This document shows positions 1 to 10,068 of a DNA stretch of 64,000 nucleotides, in pieces. Below the pieces are notes generated by a model. It was not told the DNA's origin and did not search any database. It saw only the letters and a list, made by a program, of their open reading frames with translations. The DNA lies in assembly GCF_000264455.2 (NCBI RefSeq), contig NC_017958.1:811001-875000 (forward strand), in the 5' to 3' direction. Position 1 is the stretch's first letter. Each line of letters starts with the position of its first letter. Source of the DNA: Tistrella mobilis KA081020-065 (GTDB taxonomy: Bacteria; Pseudomonadota; Alphaproteobacteria; Tistrellales; Tistrellaceae). The translations under genes were made by a program, and so were the position numbers.

Positions 1-934
1 CTTCGGCCTGCTGGCGGTGGTGATGGTGATGGGCCGCTATGAATGGTGGCTGGAGGCGCGGTGGATCGGGATCTGCCTCGCCCTTTCCGCCCTTTGCATC
101 GCTGTCGCGGCCGCGATCGAGATCCATCGCGAAACGCCGCTGCTCAACATCCGCTGGCTGACCAGCCCCGAGATCCTGCATGTGGCGGCCATCCTGCTGG
201 TCTTTCGGCTGGTGCTGTCGGAACAGACCTCGGGCGCCTTCGGCCTGTTCCAGACGCTGGGCCTGCTCAACGATCAGAGCCGGTCCCTGCAGGTCGTGAT
301 CCTGCTGGCCTCGATCGCGGGCGGGATCACCTGCGGGATGCTGCTGAAGCCGGGGCGCGACGCCGCCTTTCACGCGGTCGCCCTGCTCTGCATCATGGCC
401 GGCGCCTTCATGGACGGTCATGCGACCAGCCTGACCCGCCCGGGCCAGATGTATCTGAGCCAGGCGCTGATCGCCTTCGGGGGCATGCTGTTCCTGCCGC
501 CGGCCATGCTGACCGGGCTGATGCACACCCTGAAACAGGGGCCGACCTTCATCACCAGCTTCATCGCCGTCTTCCTGTTCACTCAAAGCCTGGGCGGGCT
601 GATGGGTTCGGCGCTGTTCGGCAGCTTCGTCACGCTTCGCGAGAAGTTCCATTCGGCCCGGCTGGTCGAGGATGTGGTGCTGACCGATCCGCTGGTCGCG
701 GCGCGCGTGAAGCAGCTGGGCGGCGCCTATGGTCATGTGCTGACCGATCCTGCCCTGACCAATGCGGAAGGCATCGCCCTGCTCGCAAAACAGGCGACGC
801 GCGAGGCGACGGTGCTCGCCTATAACGACGCCTTCCTCGCCATTTCGGCCCTGGCAGCCCTGGCGCTTGCCGGCCTTGTCCTCCATCTGCTCGTCGCCCG
901 GGTCCACCGGACGGCGGATGCGATCGCTTCCTGA
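1..934 (+). CDS. MFS drug efflux transporter, C-terminal part (cut by window edge)
   Basis: The reading frame is already open at base 2, so the start lies outside the window. The visible part, about 310 residues, is strongly hydrophobic with several membrane helices, a Gly-rich pair of helices near residues 195-210 and a final helix just before the stop. The helix pattern and the long extracytoplasmic segment before the last helix fit the DHA2 (EmrB-type, 14-helix) drug:proton antiporters. A HlyD/EmrA-type adaptor gene follows 7 bases downstream, the usual partner of EmrB. Such pairs pump toxic organic compounds across the inner membrane towards an outer-membrane channel. The substrate cannot be told from the sequence. 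Confidence 0.8.
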   Translation, partial: FGLLAVVMVMGRYEWWLEARWIGICLALSALCIAVAAAIEIHRETPLLNIRWLTSPEILHVAAILLVFRLVLSEQTSGAFGLFQTLGLLNDQSRSLQVVILLASIAGGITCGMLLKPGRDAAFHAVALLCIMAGAFMDGHATSLTRPGQMYLSQALIAFGGMLFLPPAMLTGLMHTLKQGPTFITSFIAVFLFTQSLGGLMGSALFGSFVTLREKFHSARLVEDVVLTDPLVAARVKQLGGAYGHVLTDPALTNAEGIALLAKQATREATVLAYNDAFLAISALAALALAGLVLHLLVARVHRTADAIAS

Positions 935-941
935 TGTCCCC

Positions 942-1994
942 ATGGCCAAGAAAATCTTCCATTTCAAGACCCTGATCATCCTCGCCGCCGGCCTTGCAGG
1001 TGCGCTGCTCGTCCTTTACGCCTGGCGGCTGCCGCCCTTCGACAGCGGCGTCGAGGTCACCGAGAATGCCTATATCCGCGGCCGGGTCACCCTGCTCGCC
1101 CCCCAGCTTTCGGGCTATGTGACGGATATCGCGGTCAGGGATTTCGAGACGGTCCGGGCCGGTCAGGTGCTGGTGCGGATCGACGACCGGATCTATGCCC
1201 GCCGGCTGGAGCAGGCCGAGGCGGAGCTGGCCGGCAGGCAGGCCGCGCTGGCCAATGCCGATCAGGACCGGCTTGCCGCCGAGGCGCGCATCGCCTCGGC
1301 GAAGGCGGCGGTCGACAGCGCGCAGGCGGCCCTCACCCGCAGCCGCGCCGATGCGGGCCGGGTGGATGCGTTGATCACCCGCGGCGCCGCAACACGCGCC
1401 GCGGCTGATGCCGCCCATGCCGCCCGCGACCAGGCGGCCGCCGCCCTCGCCCAGGCAGAGGCGGCGGTGGAGGTGGCGAAACAGGATCTCCAGAGCGTGA
1501 TCGTCGGCCGCGGCACGCTGGACGCGGCGGTGGAAGCGGCACGCGCGGCGGTGCGGCTGGCGCGGATCGACCTCGACAATACCCGGATCACGGCGCCGGT
1601 CGACGGGCGGATGGGCGAGATCGGCGTCCGGCTCGGCCAGTATGTCACGGCCGGCACCCAGCTGGCGGCGATCGTGCCGGCCGATCGCTGGATCATCGCC
1701 AATTTCAAGGAAACCCAGCTCAGCGGCATGCGGCCCGGTCAGCCGGTCTCGTTCACCGTCGATGCCCTGCCCGGCCAGAGCTTCCGGGGGCGGATCGAGC
1801 GCTTCTCCCCCGCCACCGGCTCGGAATTCGCGGTGCTGAAGCCCGACAACGCCACCGGCAACTTCACCAAGGTAGCGCAGCGCCTGCCGGTCCGGATCGC
1901 GATCGACCACGACCAGCCGGCGCTGGACGGCCTGGCACCGGGGCTGTCGGTGGTGGTGCGGGTCGACACCGAAGGCGGTGCCGGCCGCGGCTGA
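942..1994 (+). CDS. HlyD/EmrA-family periplasmic adaptor subunit
   Basis: A 350-residue membrane-fusion protein. It has one N-terminal membrane anchor (about residues 9-28), then a lipoyl/barrel-sandwich half-motif around ENAYIRGRVTLLAP, a long Ala/Glu-rich coiled-coil hairpin (about 95-195) and the returning half-motif near ITAPVDGRMGEIGVRLGQYV. A beta-barrel region closes the protein. This order is typical of EmrA/HlyD adaptors, which link an inner-membrane pump to an outer-membrane channel. It sits 7 bases after the MFS gene and is surely co-transcribed with it. I chose the ATG at 942 because it begins just before the membrane anchor. An in-frame ATG at 918 would overlap the MFS gene and is possible. 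Confidence 0.88.
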   Translation: MAKKIFHFKTLIILAAGLAGALLVLYAWRLPPFDSGVEVTENAYIRGRVTLLAPQLSGYVTDIAVRDFETVRAGQVLVRIDDRIYARRLEQAEAELAGRQAALANADQDRLAAEARIASAKAAVDSAQAALTRSRADAGRVDALITRGAATRAAADAAHAARDQAAAALAQAEAAVEVAKQDLQSVIVGRGTLDAAVEAARAAVRLARIDLDNTRITAPVDGRMGEIGVRLGQYVTAGTQLAAIVPADRWIIANFKETQLSGMRPGQPVSFTVDALPGQSFRGRIERFSPATGSEFAVLKPDNATGNFTKVAQRLPVRIAIDHDQPALDGLAPGLSVVVRVDTEGGAGRG

Positions 1995-2001
1995 TCGGCC
2001 A

Positions 2002-5000
2002 TCAACGATTGAAGTCCGGCTTGGGATCGGTACCGGTCGGCGGGCTGCCGGCATTGCCTGTCACCCCGTCGGCGATGGCGCCGAACAGGTTGCGCAGAAA
2101 GCCCGGCGCCAGGGCGGCGAGCGGGTTGACGCTGACATCCGGGTCGTCGAGCGGCCCCTTCAGTCGATAGGTGGCGGCGAAGATGCCGCTGCCCTCCTCC
2201 CCCACCAGCAGATCGCCGATCACCGGAATGCGGCCGATGGCGCTGTTCAGGGTATAGAGCGGCACCAGCGTGCCGGCCATGTCGATGGTGCCGCCGTCGA
2301 TATCGATCTGTCCCGAAGCCGTGACGCCGACCTCGCTGCCATGGGCCCGGGCCTCGGCGAGCGTGACGACCCCGTCCTCGTAGACGAAATCGCCGTCGAG
2401 CACGCTGAAGGCGATGCCATCACGCCCGCCCAGCTGGTCCGAGACACCGGCCGGCGAGGCCGTCGCCAGGGCGCGGGCGATGGCGGGCGCGTTCTGCAGG
2501 CGATAGTCGCGGCCGACCACATGGCCGCGGATCAGATCATGGGCGACGCTGTCGTCGATCACCCCGTCGATCACCATCGATCCGCCGGCGATGCGGCCGC
2601 GCAGCCCGGCAAAGGCTATGAGATCATCCATCCGGTCGGTCTCCAGCCGGATGGTCCGACCACCGACGGCGGCGGCACCGCCACCGATCGCGACCGACAC
2701 CATGCCCGGCCCGCGATTGCCGGCAGCCGCCGCGGTTTCCGGCGCCACCGGCAGCACCGCCTGCAGCCGCGCCTCGCGCCAGTGGCCGTTCGCGATCGAG
2801 ACCGAGCCGCGGGCCCGATCCAGATGCCGTTCATCGTCGATCCGCACCCGATCGAGCGCCAGTTCCAGATCGATCCGCTTCGGCGGCGCGGCCGGATCGC
2901 GAACCTCGGCGGCCGTCTCGCCGCCCTTGCGGTCGATCAGCGGTTCGACATCGAGCATCCGCCCGGCCAGCGACACCCGGTCGGCCGCACCGTCGCGACC
3001 GGCGCGATAATCGATCCGCAGCCGGCTGTCGCCAAGATCCAGACGCGTGATCTTCGCCTCCAGCAGCCGGCCCGCCGCCACCCTGAGCGTGCCGAGCGAA
3101 TAGAGATCGCCCGCCTCGATCCGCAGATCGCGGATATCGATGACTTCACCGCCCGGACCCGCACCGCCCGGCACGGCGTGGGGGTGGACCGTGGCCGTCA
3201 GCTGCCCAGCGGTTCCGGCGGGCTTGGTCCAGCCGATATCGGGGATGGCGAGGCGCGACCGGGCCAGATCGGCATCGACCTGGATGACCGGCTCGTCGGG
3301 CTTGCCGCGCGGCACCTCGACCGCAAGCTTCAGGCCGATCGGGCCGGTCAGATAGGGGTCCAGGTCGAAGCCGGCGCGCTTGCGGGCCGCCTCGTCCAGC
3401 GTGCCCGCGACATCCACCCGCCGCTCCCACTCGGTGGGGGCGGCAATCGCCTGCCGCCAGTCGATGTCGAGCGGCGCGCCGCCGATCGCCGCCCGGCCGG
3501 TCAGCCGCGCCTGGGCATTGTCGACCGCCACCGCGAAACTGCCATCGGCCATGTCGAGCCCGAGCACCGCCTTGCGCAGCGCCAGCGCCTCGATCCGGCC
3601 GCGGGCGGTATAGCGGACATCGGGCTTGTCCTGGCCGAGCGGCAATTTGAGGGTGAGATCGATATCCGTGCGCCCCTCCAGCCCGTCGGGGTTGGACAGG
3701 GCCGGGTCGACGAATTCGATCGGCGGCATGGCGAGCACGCGGACCGCATCGGCGACCGGGCCCGAAATCGGGATCATCGACTCGACCCTTGTCGGCTCGG
3801 TCTTGACGCCGAAGCCTTCGATGGCGACCCGGGCCGCCCCGAGACGGAGCCCGGTATCACCGGCACGGCCGCCATCCTTCAGATTGAAGCGCAGGCCGCG
3901 GAGATCGAAACTGCCGGTACCGGCCAGATCGCGCGCCGGCGGCAGCGGCCGTTCATAATCGACCGAGATGCCCCGATAGGCGAAATCGCCCTGAATGGCC
4001 GAGGGTGCCAGATGCCCGTCTGCGCCCAGCATGCCCGGGCGGATGTCGAGCACCACCGACACGCCGTCGACCCGGCCGCCGCGCACCCGCGAAATCACCC
4101 AGTCGCGCGCCGCCTCCTGCTGGCCGAGCGGCCAGTAGCGGTCGATATCGTCGACGGCGAGATCGCCGCCGATCACCCCGCCCGAGATGCCGAGCCCCGC
4201 GGCCGGGCCGTTGAGGCCGGTGACGGTGACGCTGCCGCCGAGTGCAGCACCGTCGGCCAGGCGGAGATCGGCGCGGGTGACTTCCAGGCGGTTGCCGTCT
4301 TCGGTGAGATCGGCCGCAAGCACGACCCGCTCCACCGGCAGCGGCCGGGCAATGACGCCGGGCCAGTCGACCTCTCCCGCCCCCGCCGTGGCATGGAGCC
4401 GCAGCCGATCGATCCGACGATCGGCCATCTTCATCTCCACCACCCCCTGCAGCGGCAAAGCGAGGCCGTCGAAGGGGGCCGGCAGGCCGAGCACGGCCGC
4501 GATCCGGTCGACGCGGGTGGGATGGATGGTCAGGTCCAGATCGGCCGCGCCCTGATCGGGGGTCACCAGGCCGCCCAGCGAGGCGCCGACCGCCTCGCCC
4601 GCAACATTGCCGGCCAGATCGACGGCGACCCTGATCCGCTCCCCCTCGCGGATCAGGCGCAGATCGCGGCCGGAGATCTGGCCCGAAAAGCCGGCGACGC
4701 CGTCCTGATAGGTGACGTCCACCGCTGCCACGCGGACCAGCTGCACCCGGGTCATATCCAGCGCCCAGGCGCCGGGGTCGGTCATCTGGTTGAGCCAGCC
4801 ACGCAGCCGGTCGACATCCGAAGCGGGTTCGGCCGGTATCGGCGGCGCGGCCGGATCGGGCGCGCGGAGTTCGTGATCCGGTGCCTTGGGTTCAGGCGGT
4901 GGTGCACCGGGTTCGAACAGCGGCATCAGCCGCGAGACCGGCAACCCGTCTTCGGGCGCCCGGGCACGTTCGAGCGGGGCCGCATCGAGCAGCGCCAGCG

Positions 5001-5400
5001 AAACCTCGCCCGAAGGCGCGCGCTGGACGGCCAGTTCGACTCCGGTCACCTCCAGCACCGTGGGCGCGATGCGCTGGGCGATCAGATCGCCGACCGACAG
5101 CCCGATCCGGAGGCCAGGCAGGCGCAGTACCGGCTGGTTGAACCGGTCGATGATCCGGACGTCTTCGACCGCCAGGGTGAGGGCGACATTGGTGGCGTCG
5201 AGCGAGAGCCGGGCCTCGCCGGCATCGATCCGGAAGCGGCCCTCGGCCAGTTCCAGCCGGTCGGCGATCCACGGCCCGGCCGGCCCCAGATCGACCGGCC
5301 CCGCGGCCAGCCGGAAGCCCGCAGCCGCCAGCGCCAGAATGACGACCAGCAGCAGCCCGAGCACAAGACGGACGACCCAGGTCGAGATCCTGACGATCAT
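2002..5400 (-). CDS. AsmA-like/DUF3971 (YhdP-type) large envelope protein
   Basis: A 1132-residue protein with a single N-terminal membrane anchor (about residues 8-28) and then a very long, beta-rich region of repeated short strands with many Asp, Gly and Arg residues. The C-terminal 80 residues carry the ending typical of AsmA-like proteins, with TLVPLYTLNSAIGRIPVIGD followed by an FAATYRLKGPLDDPDVSVNP-like block. Members of this family (YhdP, TamB, AsmA) form hydrophobic grooves that bridge the inner and outer membranes and are implicated in phospholipid transport. The gene stands alone and converges on the HlyD gene with only 7 bases between the stops. The opposite strand is also open for over 1100 codons, but that frame is compositional and has no family features. 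Confidence 0.8.
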   Translation of the reverse strand: MIVRISTWVVRLVLGLLLVVILALAAAGFRLAAGPVDLGPAGPWIADRLELAEGRFRIDAGEARLSLDATNVALTLAVEDVRIIDRFNQPVLRLPGLRIGLSVGDLIAQRIAPTVLEVTGVELAVQRAPSGEVSLALLDAAPLERARAPEDGLPVSRLMPLFEPGAPPPEPKAPDHELRAPDPAAPPIPAEPASDVDRLRGWLNQMTDPGAWALDMTRVQLVRVAAVDVTYQDGVAGFSGQISGRDLRLIREGERIRVAVDLAGNVAGEAVGASLGGLVTPDQGAADLDLTIHPTRVDRIAAVLGLPAPFDGLALPLQGVVEMKMADRRIDRLRLHATAGAGEVDWPGVIARPLPVERVVLAADLTEDGNRLEVTRADLRLADGAALGGSVTVTGLNGPAAGLGISGGVIGGDLAVDDIDRYWPLGQQEAARDWVISRVRGGRVDGVSVVLDIRPGMLGADGHLAPSAIQGDFAYRGISVDYERPLPPARDLAGTGSFDLRGLRFNLKDGGRAGDTGLRLGAARVAIEGFGVKTEPTRVESMIPISGPVADAVRVLAMPPIEFVDPALSNPDGLEGRTDIDLTLKLPLGQDKPDVRYTARGRIEALALRKAVLGLDMADGSFAVAVDNAQARLTGRAAIGGAPLDIDWRQAIAAPTEWERRVDVAGTLDEAARKRAGFDLDPYLTGPIGLKLAVEVPRGKPDEPVIQVDADLARSRLAIPDIGWTKPAGTAGQLTATVHPHAVPGGAGPGGEVIDIRDLRIEAGDLYSLGTLRVAAGRLLEAKITRLDLGDSRLRIDYRAGRDGAADRVSLAGRMLDVEPLIDRKGGETAAEVRDPAAPPKRIDLELALDRVRIDDERHLDRARGSVSIANGHWREARLQAVLPVAPETAAAAGNRGPGMVSVAIGGGAAAVGGRTIRLETDRMDDLIAFAGLRGRIAGGSMVIDGVIDDSVAHDLIRGHVVGRDYRLQNAPAIARALATASPAGVSDQLGGRDGIAFSVLDGDFVYEDGVVTLAEARAHGSEVGVTASGQIDIDGGTIDMAGTLVPLYTLNSAIGRIPVIGDLLVGEEGSGIFAATYRLKGPLDDPDVSVNPLAALAPGFLRNLFGAIADGVTGNAGSPPTGTDPKPDFNR

Positions 5401-5636
5401 GCGGGCGCGTCCTTACTGTCCTGATGGGCCGGCGGCAGGCGGCAGTGGAGGCGATGCGCCGGGTCTTGCGTCCCGGCAGGGGTTATGATCCGGTGTCTAG
5501 CAGGTAATGCCGATCGCGCGAAGCGCCAAGACGGTGTCCGTCGCATGGTCGCATGGCCTGCTTGCGTGATCATTACGTGTCATCCCTGCCCCATCTCCGC
5601 GCCCCCCACGCTGCGCCCCGTACCGGAAGCCCCCGC

Positions 5637-8600
5637 ATGACCGCCGCTTCGCCCCTGCTCGACGCCGCCCCGGGCCATCGCCTGCCGGTCGTGGCCGACC
5701 CCGACCGCGCCGCGATCGCCCGCGAGCGCATCCTGGAACGGCTGGGCGAGGCGCAAGGCAATGCGGCGGACGACCTGGCCGCCTTTCGCGCGTTTCTGGA
5801 AGATCCGGCCGGCCGGCGGCTGGTCGACGGCATGGCCTGCGGCAGCGCCTACCTGACCCAGCTGGCGGTGATCGAGGCACCGGTTCTGGCGCGCACCGTG
5901 CGCCTTGGCCCCGTGGCGGCCTTCGACGAGATCCGCGCGGGTTTCGAGGCGCTGAAACGCCAGGGCGGCACCGAGGCGCAGGTGATGGCAGAGCTGCGCC
6001 GGCTGAAACGGCGGGCGGCGCTGGTGATCGGGCTGGCCGATCTGGCCGGGATCTGGTCGCTGGCCGATGTGACCGGCGCCGTTTCCGACACCGCCGAAGC
6101 GGCGCTTCAGGCGGCCTTCGCCCATCTGCTGCGCGATGCGGCCAGGCGCGGCGAGATCCGGCTGGACACCCCCGAGGATCCCGGGCCGACGAGCGGGCTT
6201 TTCGCGCTGGGCATGGGCAAGTTCGGCGCCTGCGAGCTGAACTATTCCTCGGATATCGACCTGATCGTGCTCTACGAGCCCGAGCGGGTGCAGATGGCCG
6301 ACGACCGCCACCCCCAGCCGGTTTTCACCCGCATCGCCCGCGATCTGGTGAAGCTGATGGAGGCGCGCACCGCCGAAGGCTACGTCTTCCGCACCGATCT
6401 GCGCCTGCGCCCGGACCCGGCCTCCACGCCGCTTGCGCTCTCGGCCGAAGCGGCCGAGGTCTATTACGAAAGCGTCGGCCAGAACTGGGAACGGGCGGCG
6501 ATGATCAAGGCCCGGGTTGTGGCGGGAGATCAGACCGCGGGTGAGCTGTTCCTGAAACGGCTGACGCCCTTCGTCTGGCGCAAGAGCCTGGATTTCTATG
6601 CCATCGCCGACATCCATTCGATCAAGCGCCAGATCAATGCCCATCGCTCGGGCGACGGGCTGGACCTGCCCGGCCACAATCTGAAGCTCGGCCGCGGCGG
6701 CATCCGTGAGATCGAATTCTTCTGCCAGACCCAGCAGCTGATCTTCGGCGGCCGCTCGCCTGCGCTGAGAGCGCGCGCGACCGAGGCGGCGCTGGATGCG
6801 CTGGTCGCCGAACAGCGGGTGGAGGCGCCGGTGGCGGCGCGGCTGAAGACCGCCTACCGGCTGCTGCGCACCGTCGAGCACCGGCTGCAGATGGTCGACG
6901 ACGCCCAGACCCATTCCCTGCCCAAAGACGAGGCCGCCTTCGCCCGCCTGGCGGCGTTTTCAGGCTTCGAAGACCCGGCCGAATTCGGCCGGGTGCTGCT
7001 CGACACGCTGAAGGGAGTGGAGAAGGCGTATGCGGAACTGTTCGACGACGCGCCGGGGCTTGGCACCGCCGAGGGCAACCTGGTCTTCACCGGCACCGAG
7101 GACGACCCCGACACGATCGAGACCCTGGAGCGGATGGGCTATCGCGAGCCGTCGCGCGTGGTCGCCCGCGTGCGCGAATGGCATCGCGGCCGGGTCCGCG
7201 CCACCCGCAGCGGCCGTGCCCGCCAGATCCTGACCGAGATCATGCCGGAACTGCTCTCCCGCCTGGGCGGGACCGGCGATCCCGATGCGGCCTTCATGCG
7301 CTTCGACGCCTTCCTGGGCGAACTGCCCTCGGGCGTGCAGATCTTCGCCCTGTTCCACAGCAACCCCGAACTGCTGGAACTGGTGGCGGAAGCCATGGGC
7401 ACGGCGCCCAAACTATCGGAACAGCTCGCCCGCCGGCCGTCGCTGCTGGAAGCCGTGCTCGACCCCGATTTCTTTTCGGAACTGGCGACGCCCGAGGCGC
7501 TGGCCGCCGATCTGGAGCGGGTGCTGTCGCGGGCGATCGACTATGAAGACACGCTGGACCTCACCCGCCGCTGGGCGGGGGAGCGCAAGTTCCAGGTGGG
7601 GGTGCACATCCTGCGCGGGCTGACCGATGCCGATGCCGCAGCCCCGGTGCTGACCGCCATCGCCGACGCGGTGATCGGCGCCCTGCTGCCGCGGGTGCTG
7701 GACGAATTCGCCCAGGCCCATGGCCGGATGCCCGGCGGACGGATCGCGATCCTGGCTCAGGGGCGGCTGGGATCGCGGGAGATGTCGATCGACAGCGACC
7801 TGGATCTGGTCATCGTCTACGACGCCTCGGGCGAGGCCGGATCGGATGGCAGCCGGCCGCTGGGGCCCTCGCACTACTATGCCCGCCTTGCCCAGCGTTT
7901 CATCTCGGCGATCTCGGCGCTGACCGGGGAAGGCCGGCTTTACGAAATCGACACCCGGCTCAGGCCCTCGGGCTCGTCGGGGCCGGTGGCGAGCCATCTG
8001 GATGCCTTTCGCCGCTATCACCGCGAGGATGCCTGGACCTGGGAACATATGGCGCTGACCCGCGCCCGGGTGGTGGCGGCCAGCGACGACAGCCTGAGGC
8101 AGGATCTGAACCAGGTGGTGCGCGAGGTACTGCTCACCCCCCGCGATGCCGACCGGGTGGTGGTCGAAGTGGCGGATATGCGCCGCCGGATCGCCCAGGA
8201 ACACGGCACCGAGGATTGCTGGCAGGTCAAACACGTCCGCGGCGGGCTGGTCGATCTGGAATTTCTGGCCCAGCAGCTGCAACTGATCCACGGGCCGGAC
8301 ATGCCCGGGCTGCTGCTGGGCGACACAGCCCTGGTGCTGGCCCGGGCGGAGGAGCTGGGACTGATCGAGGATGGCGCGATGCTTGCCGATGCGGTAAGGC
8401 TTCAGCGGCGCATGCTGGGCCTGCTCCGGCTGACCGTCACCGGCCGCTTCGACGGCCGGACGGCGCCCCCGGGGCTGATCGCCGCCCTCGCCCGGGCCGC
8501 GCGCCTCGACGAGGGCGCGGATGCCGAGGCGATCGGTGACGTGCTCCGCTCTTGCCAGGCGCGCGTGCACGCCCATTTCGACCGCTACGTCACCGATGTC

Positions 8601-8669
8601 GCCGCCCGGGTGAAAGCCGAAGGCGCGGCGGATGCCGGGGCGGACCCCAAGATGGAGACGAAACGATGA
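5637..8669 (+). CDS. glnE: Bifunctional glutamine synthetase adenylyltransferase/deadenylyltransferase
   Basis: A 1010-residue protein with the two-fold architecture of GlnE. The N-terminal nucleotidyltransferase domain (adenylyl-removing) shows GMGKFGACELNYSSDIDL at about residues 191-209. The C-terminal one (adenylylating) shows GRLGSREMSIDSDLDLVIVY near 709-728. Each carries the DxD metal-binding pair of the family. GlnE adds AMP to glutamine synthetase when nitrogen is sufficient and removes it when nitrogen is limiting, under control of PII. The length matches alphaproteobacterial GlnE. The ATG at 5637 starts just before the first conserved region. The stop overlaps the bcp start by 4 bases (ATGA), so the two are translationally coupled. 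Confidence 0.97.
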   Translation: MTAASPLLDAAPGHRLPVVADPDRAAIARERILERLGEAQGNAADDLAAFRAFLEDPAGRRLVDGMACGSAYLTQLAVIEAPVLARTVRLGPVAAFDEIRAGFEALKRQGGTEAQVMAELRRLKRRAALVIGLADLAGIWSLADVTGAVSDTAEAALQAAFAHLLRDAARRGEIRLDTPEDPGPTSGLFALGMGKFGACELNYSSDIDLIVLYEPERVQMADDRHPQPVFTRIARDLVKLMEARTAEGYVFRTDLRLRPDPASTPLALSAEAAEVYYESVGQNWERAAMIKARVVAGDQTAGELFLKRLTPFVWRKSLDFYAIADIHSIKRQINAHRSGDGLDLPGHNLKLGRGGIREIEFFCQTQQLIFGGRSPALRARATEAALDALVAEQRVEAPVAARLKTAYRLLRTVEHRLQMVDDAQTHSLPKDEAAFARLAAFSGFEDPAEFGRVLLDTLKGVEKAYAELFDDAPGLGTAEGNLVFTGTEDDPDTIETLERMGYREPSRVVARVREWHRGRVRATRSGRARQILTEIMPELLSRLGGTGDPDAAFMRFDAFLGELPSGVQIFALFHSNPELLELVAEAMGTAPKLSEQLARRPSLLEAVLDPDFFSELATPEALAADLERVLSRAIDYEDTLDLTRRWAGERKFQVGVHILRGLTDADAAAPVLTAIADAVIGALLPRVLDEFAQAHGRMPGGRIAILAQGRLGSREMSIDSDLDLVIVYDASGEAGSDGSRPLGPSHYYARLAQRFISAISALTGEGRLYEIDTRLRPSGSSGPVASHLDAFRRYHREDAWTWEHMALTRARVVAASDDSLRQDLNQVVREVLLTPRDADRVVVEVADMRRRIAQEHGTEDCWQVKHVRGGLVDLEFLAQQLQLIHGPDMPGLLLGDTALVLARAEELGLIEDGAMLADAVRLQRRMLGLLRLTVTGRFDGRTAPPGLIAALARAARLDEGADAEAIGDVLRSCQARVHAHFDRYVTDVAARVKAEGAADAGADPKMETKR

Positions 8670-9127
8670 TCGAGGAAGGCGCCAAGGCCCCGGATTTCAC
8701 CATGCCCACCGATGGCGGCGGCGAGGTGTCGCTGGCCGCCCTCGCCGGCAAGACGGTGGTGCTCTATTTCTACCCGCGCGACGACACGCCCGGCTGCACC
8801 AAGGAGGCCTGCGCCTTCCGCGATCTGCATCCGGCGCTGGAAAAGCTGGATGCGGTGGTGATCGGCGTGTCGAAGGACAGCGTCGCCGCCCATGACAAAT
8901 TCAAGGCCAAATACGACCTGAACTTCCCGCTGGCGGCCGATACCGACGGCGCGGTCTGCGAGGCCTATGGCGTCTGGGTCGAGAAGAACATGTATGGCCG
9001 CAAGTCGATGGGCATCGAGCGCAGCACCTTCCTGATCGACGGCACCGGCACCGTGCGGAAGATCTGGCGCAAGGTGAAGGTCGACGGCCATGCCGAGGCC
9101 GTGAAGGCGGCCATCGACGCGCTCTGA
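8666..9127 (+). CDS. bcp: Thioredoxin-dependent peroxiredoxin (BCP/PrxQ type)
   Basis: A 153-residue thiol peroxidase. The active site is DDTPGCTKEAC, with the peroxidatic Cys44 and the resolving Cys49 five residues later, the arrangement of E. coli BCP (atypical 2-Cys PrxQ). The PRDDTPGC loop, VIGVSKDS strand and ERSTFLID segment are also family hallmarks. It reduces hydrogen peroxide and organic hydroperoxides in the cytoplasm with thioredoxin as donor. Its start codon overlaps the glnE stop. The DUF455 gene follows after 3 bases, so the three probably form one transcript. Confidence 0.96.
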   Translation: MIEEGAKAPDFTMPTDGGGEVSLAALAGKTVVLYFYPRDDTPGCTKEACAFRDLHPALEKLDAVVIGVSKDSVAAHDKFKAKYDLNFPLAADTDGAVCEAYGVWVEKNMYGRKSMGIERSTFLIDGTGTVRKIWRKVKVDGHAEAVKAAIDAL

Positions 9128-9130
9128 CGG

Positions 9131-10033
9131 GTGACGCATCCCGTGACCACAGCTGCCTTCATCCCCGCCGCCATCGGGGTTCTGCTGACCGCGGAGCCCC
9201 GCGCCAAGGCCGCCTCGGCGCGGGCGCTGGCGGCGGACTGGCGAGCCGGACGCCTGGCTGCCCCGACCCTGGCTGCCCCGACCACGGCCACCGCAACGGA
9301 TACCGGGGCGGCGGCGCTGCCGCTGCGCCCGGCCCGGCCGGAGCGCCCGGTTCTGCTGCCGCCGTCGCGCATGCCCAAGCGCGGCCGCGGCGGCAACGTC
9401 GCCAGCCGGGTGCGGCTGCTGCATGCGCTCGCCCATATCGAGTTCAACGCCATCGATCTGGCGGTCGACATGGCGGCACGCTTCGGTGCGGAAATCGATG
9501 CGGACGAGACGGTGTGCCGGCGTTTCGTCGACGACTGGGTCGGCATCGCCGACGACGAGGCGCGCCATTTCGGCCTGGTCGCCGACCGGCTGGAGGCGCT
9601 GGGCGCGGCCTATGGCGACCTGCCCGCCCATGACGGGCTGTGGGAGGCGGCGATGGCGACCGCCCATGACATGACCGGCCGGCTGGCGGTTGTGCCGATG
9701 GTGCTGGAGGCCCGCGGCCTGGACGTCACCCCCGACATGATCCGCCGGCTGGACGAGTTCGGCGACACCGCCTCGGCCGACGCGCTGCGCGTGATCTATC
9801 GCGACGAGGTCGGCCATGTGGCCGCGGGGCTGCGCTGGCTGACCCATGTCGCGACCGCCCGCGGCACCACCGCACGGGCCCTGTTCCACGACCGCGTCCG
9901 CCGCCTGTTCCCGGGCCGGGTGAAACCGCCCTTCAATGCCGATGCCCGCGCCCGCGCCGGCATGGTGCCGGAAGATTACGAGCCGCTGGCGGAGATGCGC
10001 GACCAGACGGCACATCCCACGCCCCTGGCCTGA
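9131..10033 (+). CDS. Ferritin-like DUF455 family protein
   Basis: A 300-residue protein. The first 80 residues are Ala/Pro-rich and variable. From about residue 85 it matches the DUF455 ferritin-like fold, with RMPKRGRGGN, then HALAHIEFNAIDLA, DDEARHFGLV and YRDEVGHVAAGLRWL. The repeated E and ExxH pairs in helices are the expected di-iron ligands of the ferritin-like superfamily, to which the tRNA hydroxylase MiaE also belongs. The reaction of DUF455 proteins is not established. The gene starts at a GTG 3 bases after bcp; an in-frame GTG at 9143 is an alternative. Its position behind a peroxiredoxin suggests a role in iron or redox chemistry, as inference only. Confidence 0.82.
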   Translation: MTHPVTTAAFIPAAIGVLLTAEPRAKAASARALAADWRAGRLAAPTLAAPTTATATDTGAAALPLRPARPERPVLLPPSRMPKRGRGGNVASRVRLLHALAHIEFNAIDLAVDMAARFGAEIDADETVCRRFVDDWVGIADDEARHFGLVADRLEALGAAYGDLPAHDGLWEAAMATAHDMTGRLAVVPMVLEARGLDVTPDMIRRLDEFGDTASADALRVIYRDEVGHVAAGLRWLTHVATARGTTARALFHDRVRRLFPGRVKPPFNADARARAGMVPEDYEPLAEMRDQTAHPTPLA

Positions 10034-10068
10034 GGGCCATCACATCACGACATCGGACGATCCGGACC

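Noticed and set aside
1978-5424. Plus-strand open frame of over 1100 codons opposite the AsmA-like gene
   Set aside because: Composition-driven antisense frame: rich in Arg, Gly, Asp and Gln with no domain; the minus-strand protein has a membrane anchor and a family ending.
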